Shown here: piece by piece, positions 22,313-34,420 of the stretch | How the letters are laid out: every line of letters starts with the position of its first letter | Position numbering within the stretch: position 1 is the stretch's first letter | Assembly: GCA_949710005.1 (NCBI GenBank) | Contig: OX453273.1 | Location: 35,288,250 to 35,352,249 of the forward strand | Origin: Ricordea florida | Lineage: Eukaryota; Cnidaria; Anthozoa; Corallimorpharia; Ricordeidae | DNA: 64,000 bases | Direction: 5' to 3' | Notes under the pieces: generated by a model | What the model saw: the letters and a program-made list of their open reading frames with translations, nothing else | Told to the model about the DNA's origin: nothing | Databases searched by the model: none | Made by a program: the position numbers and the translations under genes

Positions 22313-23850
22313 AATACAGAGGTGATTGTTTCAAAAAAGAAAAGAAAAGCATTTTATGCCATCGTAAAGCACTCAAATCAGCAACTTGCATTAATTTACT
22401 AAGTTAAAGCGTCACAATCTAAACTGATTAGTATTAATATATCTAATATAACACCTTCTCAGGAAGTGTATGGTTAATTCTGGTCAGTACAGCATGAAAA
22501 TCGACCGACCTCATAATTATAAGTTAAGACTCAGACAAGGATACTCGGCCGTTGATAACTTATATGAAACTGTCCGGCTCAAAAATCTACTATGTAACTA
22601 CTTCCAAGTGTGATTTTGAAGCTCGCTATAGCTATAACGTTTTGAAGGTTATAAGAAGCCGTTGAGCATATGTTCATTTGAAATTTTCAGTATTGGCGAT
22701 TGAGGTTAATTTAAGTTTCATGTAGCGGCTGTGGCTGCCCGAGTTTGCATTAGAAACTTTGAAGAGAAAACGGTTCTTTTTCGAACACCTCAGTAATTTT
22801 CGATGATCCGATATTCTACAACATCATACAAATCAATTAGCAATAAGCGTCATAACCAGACATACAAAACCGCTGTAAACACAATGAAAATATGCTGTAT
22901 AAAGAAATACAGATGTAGATATGTCTCTATAGCTTTAACGTACCGTCCAGTAAACTTTGCGTGCTATGCCATTCTGGGTCAAACCTTTTGTTCGTTCCAA
23001 ACTGACATACTTTTCGACAATATCAAACAAAAGATTCCTGAGAAGCAAATGCTTAAATGTTCTGATCAATTTGTCAAATAATCGAGACTGGGAGGTAAAT
23101 ACTCTCTCGCTTACTTAGACCAAACACCCCAGGCACGTACCTCATTGTCAAATTGCGGGAAGCATTTCGCCAATGACCATTGTTTTTTCCCGGCGGAAAA
23201 GAAAGAATCCTGGACGAGCAATATCATGATTTTATGACGTAGTAATAAGTAGGAGAGGAAGCTATCAATCAAAGCGTAACGTTCATAAATAGCAGAAACT
23301 GCGGGCCTTTCATATCTTGTTTTAAATTTTCAGTAGATTACAGTTAATGTGTGTTGGTTCAGTAGCTTAAGTGGAAAAGGTCGTGTGATTAAAAATAAAG
23401 ATGATAAAACTTTGCATTTTTTTTTTCAAGACTACGTGCTACAGCAATCTAAGAGTGCATGGCGCCATAAAAAATACTACTAGAACCAATAATAACTACA
23501 TACATATGATCTCATGTAAAATATATTCTCTTGATTTAAAAAAAATTCACAAGGCCACATGCGTTAATGTGAAAATAATTTCCGGTTGCATTTGAAGTTG
23601 ACAAATAAATTCATTGGTCATAATTCAACGCCATATTTGTAGATCAAATTGAACAAAAATTTCAAAACATTTTCACATCACCATCAAAATTTTCCTTGTA
23701 AAACCTCTTCGAAAAAGCTGTAGAGCAAGAATCGTCGGCGGCCTTAATTCGGTAGCTTGGACGCCATTTTGTTTTTTCTCCAAACAAAAACTTTCTGGCA
23801 CAAGGATTACCCAGAAGCCCCGGCTATATTCACCTCCTAGGAGGTGGATA
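22313..23850. other. Intergenic, nothing assigned
   Basis: AT-rich and gene-free as far as I can see. Open frames are short and have ordinary chance composition. Confidence 0.4.
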
Positions 23851-23851
23851 T

Positions 23852-23889
23852 AGGATATTCAACACCTCCTAGGAGGTGTTGAATATCCT
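23852..23889. repeat. Perfect 38-bp palindrome
   Basis: AGGATATTCAACACCTCCT is followed at once by its exact complement, centred on CCTAGG. A second, shorter palindrome on the same CACCTCCTAGGAGGTG core lies at 23831-23846, so the core is duplicated within 40 bases. Confidence 0.9.
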
Positions 23890-26800
23890 GAGATAGGGAG
23901 CCAATGAGATTGCTCAAAATGGTATATACTAAAGTGTAACATATATAAAGTAACTACCTTGCATCTGTGTTTAGAATAGGATACACTGACCAAAAGAACT
24001 GCGGCGATGACACGTAGCTAAGCCAGTTAGGACCAAGATTCTGTTCGCGTTTTTCAATTGTTTTCAACCTTATCATTGACATAACTTTATCGAGATCTTC
24101 CGGCTTCCTATACCTCGAATTATACATCTTCTATGCAGTATTTTTACATTGTTCATATATTGACCATGTAAGATAGAAATAGGGCAGTTAGCAATTGCCT
24201 TGTTTTGATTCTCGCTGAGACTTTAATTTCGCAGTTTTTAGAAAAGTAAACTCGCGAAATTTAATATACACAGTGCTATACAATTTTTAAATCAAATTGG
24301 GCTTCTGAAGAAACTGACAACGTCCTTCAATTCGACAATGTCATGTACATAGTACTCTTGTCTAGCTCTACTTTGTTGCACAGGAACATGTCAAAGTGTG
24401 CACAGTTTTTTCTTGTTATATGGTTTTGTTCCGTGTAATGGAAACTATCGCTATGGAAAATGAAAATCAGTCGTGCCTATTCTGAGACCAACTGTCTGTA
24501 ATGGAGATCAGTACTTTGACACTCGAGTTTTCGCGAAATTTCATGATAATGCATTCTGTTTTTTAAAATAAGAAACAATAAGTTATGTCTTTTGTTGGTA
24601 AGTTTTAGGCAGGTAGCTCCGTTGAAACAAAGTAACGGCTAAGCCCTTATAGATCTAGGACCCAGGTACTCTTTGCATGCCTAGTGCAATTCATTTCCGC
24701 TAGGCAAAACTATAATCTATTTACCTTCGTTCACTCGGCTGGACGCGTTCACTTTGACCATTCTACCAGCAGCTCTCTCTCCCTTGCCACTTTTATTCTA
24801 GAACAGGAAATCAGATAAAAGTTTTCAAACACCGTTATACCAAAATATGATCATGACTATTGAATCATTATTGATTTTAACCTTTCCCATTAAATAGTTT
24901 AATCGTATTGGTGGTTGACAATTCTTGTTTTTGTAGGCTTGGAATACGTTTCAATATATGAATAAAAATATAATTCTGACGAGCTATGATAAAAAACACA
25001 CTAGCGGTAGCTGTATTATAGGCTTCAAGCTAGAACAATCATCTAACTCCACACAGGTAAATCCAGGCTTAAAACTTGAACATTCGGAACTGCTAGAAGG
25101 AAAACTGTTCCTCGTCCTTGCTCAGAACAAAAGAGCAAGGAAGCAGTAGATATGTAAAATATCAGTTTAAACTGGAAGTAACACTTTTAAGCTTGGCAAT
25201 TTCCAAAGTTTTGATTACCTCGGCGTCGAAAAATGTTTCGTGTTCGAAAAGCATCTCCTGAACAGGAATTATGGACCAAAATTTAAAAAGGCGTTGAAAT
25301 AAGCCTCTCAAGGCAACAGTGACAACCGTGATTGGAAACAAAAACTGTTTCGAAATTACTTTATACGCGGCCAAATTTCATTTCGAACCGAAGTAGTAAT
25401 TGAGAAATACCAATAAAAAATCGGATAGATAACACGATAAAAAAGTTGGTTTCTTTCGCTGTTATTAAGATAAATTTAAACAAATGACAATAATGGAAAG
25501 CTAGTCGCTATGACATTTTAAAAGGAGAAAAAAACAGGGCTATTCAAACATGACATTTGTGCAACGACATGTCACTACTAGGACATTGAAAAATTAAAAA
25601 ACACTGCCTCATCAAAAAGGACGAATAACAACCTTGAACTTTATTTGTTATGATTTACTTTCAACTCACATGTCAACTCGTTGCTTTCGAAAGTAAGCGG
25701 TAAATCAGAATTTCGCATGAATGAAAAATAACAGGAGCGAATCAGGGTGATTCGCTACTGAAAATAAACAGTGACAGTTTCGTAACCACAGTATTTTGTT
25801 ATTTCATCATAAATGTCTTAAGATCTTTTTGTATTATGTCAACCACAGGAAGATCATTATTGTTTCACTTAAATGAAACTGACGTGATGAAAATAATAGT
25901 AATAATAGCAATAGTAATAATAATAATAATAATTATAATAATAAATTATAATAATAATGATGATGATAGAATAAAATAAAGCGATTGACGGGCGGGCATT
26001 TTCAGAGCGTTATCCGTTGCTGTGATTTTTTGAATAGATTTTTAAATGCTTATAGGTCTTTCAGTTTTGCGTGCATTCATTGTTTTTTCGACGATAATAC
26101 CAATCATTAGCTAGTACAAACATAAAGGAGACACATAACTAGTCACACCAAACAACACACACACATCAACACACACACACACACCAAGAAAGATTTAGTA
26201 AAACAAGTTGATCAAGTAAGTTTCAGTACCGATGCTAATATTTCGAGTGTTATCTTCGTCAGGCTCATCGTGGTTTGATTCGTTAAACGGGCCACTTTAT
26301 ACAGGCAACGAGAACTAGTGGATGGAAAAATATAAGTTATGTTATCATTATTAACTTTTTTTAAATTATGACTCTGCAGTTTTGGAACATGTCTGTTGCA
26401 TAAGACTCCCTGGTTACGCATCGATTACGTTTGACAGAGAAGGGCTTTTTTGCCGCGTTATATTGAACTTCCGTGGACATACACATTGCTACATTCCGAG
26501 GATCACTTCTTAACAGTTAAGATAAACTTTGTTTCAGTTTTGTTTAAGGGCAGGACTGAGCTTTCCACTGTAGAATTGCTACTCGTGCTTTACATAATTT
26601 GGCTCTAACCAGAGGACATGACTGTCTACGTTTTAAACAATATTTTCCTGATAAATGGCAATCTAAATAAAGGATCAGTTTAAATATGAATTTATGTACA
26701 AAAACTGAGCTTAGAGAAGGTGTAGAAGTGCCAAATGTTTGAGTATAAGCTATCCATGATCACAATCGGTACTTGAAATCCGGTTACAAAAGATCGCCCG

Positions 26801-27950
26801 TGAATGAAACTCCATTGCTCGGCGCGGTTTTCGGTTTACATCGTGATTCCAAGGTTGTTACATAGTTTCGTATTAGGAGCTGTGATATAGGGCAGCAACT
26901 ATATAGGCGAACAGTTGGAACAAACGTTGAATAAACGATATAGCAAAAATCACCTCAACACATGGTTCAAATATTTTCCAACAGCAGTTTAAACTTTCAC
27001 GAAGAGTTCACAAGCTTTCGCGCCGGAAATTCTGAATGCATGAAACCATATCATTTATACGAAGTAGTGCTGATGGTAACGAAATTGATGATTTGCCATC
27101 TGCAGTGTGAACGCAGTTCTAAGCTCAAATGAATGCGATTGGTCATCAGATGAAAAACCGTGAGGCCAGTAATGATCAAAATTGCGTTGGTACTACGAGA
27201 TGTGAGTCAAATCTTCCTTCCAAGTTCAGCATTTTTGTATATATAGTTTAACAAAATTGTACGAGCAGAGCATACACGTGCATACCTTTGATGTAAACCT
27301 GTTAACATATTACCTTTTTTTCTGAAGATCCAGAAGTAACCAACTCTGAGAAACGCAAATATTGTGGATCGTCCCGTCCGTTGACACTTCACAGTTTTGT
27401 TTTTAAGTCAGATTCTTGGGTCACCTCACACGTTGTTTAGCAGAATAATCCTTTTTCCCAAACTGGCAGCCAAGGTTATTTCTGTATTCACTTAACTAAC
27501 TATGCCGAAGTAGTAGTTGAAATGCTATAACGCAGTGATCATCTGAAGGGCTGAAGCCACTCTGTGTACTCTGACAACATGCTCAAAGTGCGGCACTTAG
27601 AACGAGTCAAAGCTTAAAAAATTTCCCGGGGAGGTTATTACGTGTTAAGTTTTTGTTTAATTTATAGGTCTTTAGTTAATAACCTTTTGTATTTCTCTTT
27701 GGGATTTACCGTGCTCACTCACGTTGAAGTTCTCAAGCAATCTTTCAGTATATTTTCCCTGGTTCTCGAGCGTTCAAACACTTTACTCTTCCCAGCAAAG
27801 GTAAGGAGAGCATGAATACGAGAGAAAGAGAGTGGGAGATAGAGTAAATAGGTAAGAAAATTGGACTTATGTTGTCCGCATTGTGAACTAGAATAAACGA
27901 ATCTGTCGGCCTGGCTGATTTAGTGACTTTGCAAGCTCCCCACTAAGATA
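23890..27950. other. Intergenic; microsatellites only
   Basis: Holds an (AAT)n/(ATG)n run at about 25894-25970 and a (CA)n run at 26156-26183. No gene, RNA or transposon was recognised. Confidence 0.45.
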
Positions 27951-27952
27951 AA

Positions 27953-28168
27953 TTAAGTTGAATAACAGGTCATGCATACCCTGGAGCACGACTGGTCCGC
28001 TGACAAGCCTTTATATTTACTGATTTGTGATTGATGCTCAGAGGCCTGCGAATGTACCAGATATTGATCGTACACGTGTGCGGAAATAAAAGAACCGGTC
28101 AAACAAAACATCGCTGGCAACAAATATAGAACAAATAGAAAAACAAGTGCAGGGGACAGTCGGAGCAT
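27953..28168 (-). CDS. Candidate secreted peptide or signal-peptide exon
   Basis: An ATG-started frame of 71 residues. Residues 1-25 (MLRLSPALVFLFVLYLLPAM) form a convincing signal peptide; the rest is hydrophilic and ends in a cysteine cluster CSRVCMTC. A possible donor, AGG then GTATGC, lies at about 27977, so this may be a first exon. No downstream partner exon was found. A chance frame of this length is quite possible. Confidence 0.25.
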   Translation of the reverse strand: MLRLSPALVFLFVLYLLPAMFCLTGSFISAHVYDQYLVHSQASEHQSQISKYKGLSADQSCSRVCMTCYST

Positions 28169-30558
28169 AAGAGGAATGGTGACTCTCCGTTATTTCTTCA
28201 AGATATATTTGTGTTTTCAAGTTTAGTTTGACGTAGAACTGGTGAAATCACGGAGCATACATGATTGGCTAGTGGAAAAGGTAAAATATATTTAATGAAC
28301 CCTAAATTGTAAGTTTCTGTGACCAAGTTTCCTTTGTGACGTAAATTAACAGTAAATGACGAGTGCGAATGATTAAGTTGCGGGTTTTAGTGATACTGGC
28401 CGAATTCAAGAAAACTACTGACTTGCGATCTTAACACAGCTGTATCCCATGTGAGTTACAGTTCAGAAACATCACTCGTTCAAACAATACTTGAGTTTTC
28501 GTTTTGTCGCCATTGCTTCGGTATAGAAATGCTTGTTAAATAGTTCCCCAGGGACTGGCTCATAAAAAGACGATTAACCATAGCCCATAGTTCATCAAGT
28601 AGTTTGGTTACTGTGTAATACTTGTCTAGCTGTAACTGACTTCAGTTTATAGAAACAAAGTTCAGCACTAGTAAGTTGAATAACTCTGTAGCCGATGAAG
28701 GCCGACCAGAGTTCCTAGGCATTCAGGGCATTACTAGACTTACGTAAAAACTCTGATCCTAATCATCAATTGTCGCTGCCATCGAAATCTGCGTCCTTCA
28801 TTAAGTACGTGAGAGGAACGGCCAATTGTTATAACATAGTAGAAAACATTAGAGATGCAACAAGAGAACGTAATGGATGCCCCTTGTGATTTCTTGGATG
28901 CAATTAATGCTAAGTCATAGTAATGGCGTAAAGATTTCACTGCGTATTATTCAATACCAACTCCCTTTCCGAGTTCATCTGCAACGGCGGTGAACTTTAT
29001 TGTCGAAGTAATTTGCCAGAAATTATACTAATCGATTTCATCAGTGGGAGGTGAAAAATAAAATGGAGAAAAAAGCAGAGAAGTGTTGAGGACAAATAAT
29101 AAATATTGACAGACCGATCACAGTCAGCTGAGAATTTGCATTAATCTTTACCTCCCTGGTTCCTGCATAGTACCATACACACGATAACGATAAAATGGCA
29201 GGGGGGGGATTACATGAATGGTCACCACTGGTGTTTAATGTAAGAGAAATATAAAGCAGTGTCAGATAATGGGTTTCTCAGGCAGTGTACCCTGGTCACA
29301 TCAGGGAAAAGGGACTAAACGTGAGTATAAAAAAAAGCAAAAAAGGACCCATAATTTATTCTGTGACTTCTTAAGATAACATAAATAACTTCAAATTATT
29401 TATCTTCACACCTAACAAGTTTATGGCGCTCAGTTAAGGTTACTGTATATCTTCAGATCGGCAATTTTCTTGAAATTTGGTTTTTTAGGTTAAATTAATG
29501 ATCGAAATGTGGTCAATAAGTTAAAAAAATCATTGAAAAAGACTAAATATTGCCGGAGAAATGGCGGTTTTACGTTTTGGCCAGAAGTAAAAATTACCCA
29601 GATGATTGACATTCGGGCTGTTTTCTCGACAATAGGATGGCAGGAAATTTCTTCATTTGCCCTCAAATTTTCTCAGAGACTAATTTAGCATATAAACAAC
29701 AAAACATTGTCTAAGAATGTTTTATTTCGAAATAGTTTTTTTCCCCGACAGCGATTTCTGTACGATTTTTTTAAATACGATTTCCAAATTGTTCTATTAC
29801 TTTTCACTGTAATTGAGAATGGCAAAAACAAGAACACGTTTTTTAGCGCTTTGGGCCGGAAACTGAGGAAGAAATAAAACTCAGGGCTAGCGAAAGCCCA
29901 AATTCGTTTTGACTTGTAGCTTTGAATAGGTGATTCGGACGCTCGTATTTAGATGTCTAGAAAAATTCATTTTATTTAAAAATTCTTGGTGTAGTTTTAT
30001 AGTCAGCTTTATAAGCTTTATTTTGATATTGGGGTTTAGGTATCTACAGTTTAAACTGGACGCGCTACATCCCTTCTACGCGAGACACCCCTGAAGGTAT
30101 ACATTAACCTTAATAAACAAAGTTTGGAAAAATTCGGGAATTGATATAATGCGGGAAACCTGTGGCTGTTTATGCTAGTCACCGTGTAGCACGTACATAT
30201 TTATATTAGCTGTATACTACGTCAGGGACAGAGAAGCTTTTGTCAAAACGGGAAATATCTTTATATAATTTACATTGTGATTTCTTAGGAAATGATCTTT
30301 TAATGTTGTCTTTGTACCTCCTGTTACTTGCAATACTAATTAAGCAAGGTTTGGAAAAATTCAAAACAGCTTTTTTACAAATGATTAGCTGGGAAAGCAC
30401 TGACGTAGCATCAGTAAAAAGCGGGAGGAGAACCACGGACAGCGAAAAATGATATTGCATGTGGCCTGGATAGTGACTGATCAATGCGCTTAATAAGTGA
30501 ATACATAGTCGAGATTCCCTCTACTATAACTATGGTGAATAAATCTGTGGCTCAGTCG
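28169..30558. other. Intergenic, nothing assigned
   Basis: No gene, RNA or clear repeat seen. AT-rich with short chance frames. Confidence 0.4.
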
Positions 30559-30564
30559 ATAGAA

Positions 30565-30754
30565 GAGGCCCTGTTAGGGGTAAATTCCGACAAGCGACAT
30601 GGCCTTGAAACAGCGACACGAAGGAGCTGAAATGACGACGAACGACGAGCCGCTCACGCGAAATTACGACAGCGACCTGCGAACCTTCCGAAATTGCGAC
30701 GTGAAAAGGTTTGAAACACAGACGGGCGACATAAAAAACCCCCAACAGGGCCTC
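30565..30754. mobile_element. MITE with GAGGCCCTGTT ends and 6-bp duplication
   Basis: Ends GAGGCCCTGTTAGGGG and CCCCCAACAGGGCCTC are inverted copies. The six bases ATAGAA occur directly outside both ends (30559-30564 and 30755-30760). The interior is unusually rich in GCGAC and CGAC words for this AT-rich window. Superfamily not assigned. Confidence 0.75.
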
Positions 30755-30760
30755 ATAGAA

Positions 30761-33666
30761 GAGTTAATCATATTTTGAAGACACTGCTTTGTCTGTTATA
30801 CCAAAGGCCTACGGCTGGTACCTAAAGTCGCCTTAATTGCTGTTTTTTTTTTCTGTCAATTTTCCCTTAAGTCGCCTTAATCGCCTTTGAGTCACCCAAA
30901 GTTACGGCACGGACTTATTTAAAAGGTCCCAGAGTAGGTCTCACCAATATTCTGACACAGTTCATCAGTGGTTTCATACACAGATTGAGTGAGAACAAAA
31001 GTTCCACAGTTTCGCACGGTTAAACGGCGGCACAAAACACTTCATTAGCCTTACCATGACCATACACTGTGCGGTACGTTTCATCCACAAATGAAAAGAT
31101 TAGCATATAAAACAGTGGAAAAAGCCGCGATAAAGTTGTTTTGTTATAAAACAGTCAATACGCATTGTTTAATCTAGATAGAGAAGGCCTAAACTGCGCA
31201 CGATTGGACAATTACTTGCGATCAAAACCATTTCCAAACGAAACGAAATACCCAGCCAATTCATGAGCTATCGTTCCAGTATAAACTCATGATGTGTCAT
31301 TTTACGCGTGTTCTCACAGTTCTAAGGGCGCACAAGCGAAGCAGTGCGTGTGGTCACTGCATTACAGTAACTTCAGCTTTACTTAGCTCAAGAGATTCGA
31401 ACATTAGCAAAAAGTTTAAATCTAAGTGACCACAGTGGGAAACGCCAGAGCAATGGACTTTGTCAAGATAAGTCCAAAACTATTTGCTTTAAAAATTTCC
31501 TGACCACTCGAATAAAGTGAACAAATCAACAGTATTAACGGTCATTTGAGGGAATGGCATTTTTTGCTAATAGCCAATAGTGTCGTTTAAAACTACGAGT
31601 TTTGATAATTGATAACTTGAGTGAAGCATTTGAACTAAAGGTTGCTTAAAATGTAGTCCATTGATATAACGCTTAAAGCATGGACAACAATCTTTAGTGA
31701 TAAATGGTACCAAACTGAGTAATAACAATGTCTTGCATAAATATTCCAAATTTGTTGATCAACATTTTTAACGGATTAACAGATAATCCCTACCTTTTCT
31801 TTGCCGAATGAAATGTTCCCATGAAACACCTTTCCAAAGCAGTGCATATACTCAAAGTGTTATAAGGTTTACACTGCGTACATTGGCGCACGAACGTTCG
31901 TGACTAAAGTGAAGGTATCATGGCCCAATCGTTCAAAGGCCGGTTGTCAAAAAAGAGTTTAGTCGAGATAACGTCAACCAATGAATGATGGATGGCTATC
32001 TAATGAACCCGTAACGCGGTTAATGAAGCGTAACAATTTCGCAATATTTAATTCTATCGAAATAACCAGAGGGAACGTAATCTCGCAAGCGTAAAATTGC
32101 CGAGTCCTGCCTGAACAAACTTCAGTCTACATTAAACAGAGCATGCCCGGCCTATGTGTCAAATATTACCAGCCGCAGAGTACTTCGCATTAAGTTTTGT
32201 TTGGAACGATTGAATCAAACAAGAGAAATAACATTTTGGCAATCATTATGTTTAGTCGTGTATAATGGCCTTCAATTAATCAACTCATTAGTTTATTTTT
32301 TCTAAACTGAAGGAACTGGCAACTGACAAATACAAAGTCCAGACTAAATACATGTAAATACAATATCCTTGAAACTGCTGTTCTGTCACTTGACGCGAAG
32401 TAAAGTGGCATGTTACCTGTTCCCGTACAGAACAGGACCACTCTAAACTGGACTTTTCATTGGCTCTTTATAACTAAATAAAAACACTATTTGCGCAGGC
32501 TTCGCAGTTAGCAACATAAAACGGCAATACGTACGCGACGGGCTGGCGCAACCTAACTGGTTTTAGGCTTACATGATTCACTACCCCTCGGAATCTTTTG
32601 TAAAGGCTTACATGATTCACTACTCCCATCAGAAGCGACAGAAGCCCTCGTTTTAAGATGTAAATAGAAAATCGTGAGACATTACAGATTTTAAGAAATG
32701 GTGTGGCTGGCCCCACGCACCTCAACAGATTTTCCATCTGAAAGTTTGCCAAGGCCCCAAGCAAACTTTCAATTAAACTGCAATTATTTTAGTCTTAAAT
32801 GTAACTTCAGTATTTGCCAAATAACAGTAGTGATAGTCCGATGGAAAAATGGTCAATTGTATTGTCCCGTGTATAGACTCATTGCCACCAAGGTTCTGTA
32901 AAAATGGGCATAGTTTTGGAAAGAGGTTTGCTATACTTTTATCCAAACCATACCGACCTTGCAATTAAGGATTTGTTATGGAACGAGAGAGAATGCAGTC
33001 TCTCTTGTTATGGAAGCAGTAACTGAATGTGATGGCAAAAACGCTGAAAACTGGCAATTCACTTCAGCAGTTCTTTTTTAAGTAACAGGCACTTTTTTTA
33101 TTCACTGATTCTGTATGTTTTATACCTGTAATGCATGTTTATCATGTATTCCCGCAGCCTTAATAGCTTCAAAAAATTTTACGCACCATAAGAATATCTT
33201 TCTAACAGATTGATCAATGCTCGGCAATCGAATCGATATTTGAATTGAAGTTACTGTTAGGACTAAAATTAAAGACGACCTCAGTACGTGTTCGATATTC
33301 TACAAGGAGTTCTTCAATGTAAGACAGATAAGCCCACACTTTAACCACGTTGTTCGCTGTTTTCGGTTAGATTGAGATTAACAAATACTACTCAAATAAT
33401 CAGGAAAGTATGGAAAAGCGACCGATCATTTTTCACGGAGCTAATCTGAAAAATGCTCGTATCTATCTTGAAAATAAAATATTGTTATCGAATTGAAACG
33501 TGACAACGCCATAATATGATTCTGGTGTCCATTTACTAACGGTGTTCTCTTCTCTAGCAATGCGAATAATTTACGAAAATGTGAAGTTAATGTAGTGCTA
33601 GGAGACTTATTTGAGGCAAATATATTTGCATGGGAAAGTTCAGCGTAGAGTTAAAAAGAATCAAAT
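30761..33666. other. Intergenic, minor repeats
   Basis: Contains a direct repeat of GGCTTACATGATTCACTAC at 32568 and 32606. Otherwise no gene or element recognised. Confidence 0.4.
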
Positions 33667-33842
33667 ATTTTCGGAAATTTGATTTTTCGCTTTGGTCAGA
33701 CCAATTGAATTTAATATCAAATATCAAATAGTTCGTAGAAACCAACGAGTTTAAAAGAGCCAAATATCCCTTTATGCAAACTTTCGGAAATTCGATTTTC
33801 CGCTTTGGTTTGACCGATTGAATTTAATATCAAATGTCAAAA
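33667..33842. repeat. Direct repeat, about 60 bp, period 113 bp
   Basis: TTTCGGAAATT(T/C)GATTTT(T/C)CG and the following TTGAATTTAATATCAAAT occur twice, at about 33668-33728 and 33781-33842, with a handful of differences. Probably an old local duplication. Confidence 0.75.
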
Positions 33843-34320
33843 TTGTACTGGAGTAGAAACCAATGTCCCTAGTACCACGGATTCTGCAGTCTGATTGGTC
33901 AACCTGCTCACTATCTATTTTGAGTATATGAGAAGGTGAGGTAGGGTGGATCCAAAAAAAAACACCCGCGCTCGGAACAAACCGCCAATATACTTTAAAA
34001 GATAGAAATCATCGAACATTTACTGGTATTTGACCGAACGTAGTACATGGGTATACGCTAGTTGATTAGAATACTCTTCGTCGCTTTCCTTGTGGATTAG
34101 ATAGCCTCAGTTTACTCACAGTCCTATTCATATACTGAAATTCTTGCGTACTAAAATTCTTAAGACTGAGTTCTTGGATACAAAAATTCACCTGACTAAA
34201 AAAATTCCGATAGAATTAAAAGGGTTTACTAAATAGAAAAATAAATGGGGTGATTTTAAAGACACAATACTAAGAACTGGAACTTGTGCAAGGCAAATAT
34301 CTGAAATAACGAACTTATTA

Positions 34321-34420
34321 TAACCCTTTCACTCCCAAGAGTGACTTTCTAGATTTTACTCTGTCTAACGGCAGACGATTTTACTTGACAAATGGAGACC
34401 CCTTGGGAGTGAAAGGGTTA
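34321..34420. mobile_element. Foldback MITE, TAACCCTTTCACTCCCAAG ends
   Basis: A 100-bp element with 19-bp terminal inverted repeats (TAACCCTTTCACTCCCAAG and CTTGGGAGTGAAAGGGTTA). I recognise this sequence as a common small repeat of coral genomes. No clear target duplication. Confidence 0.85.
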
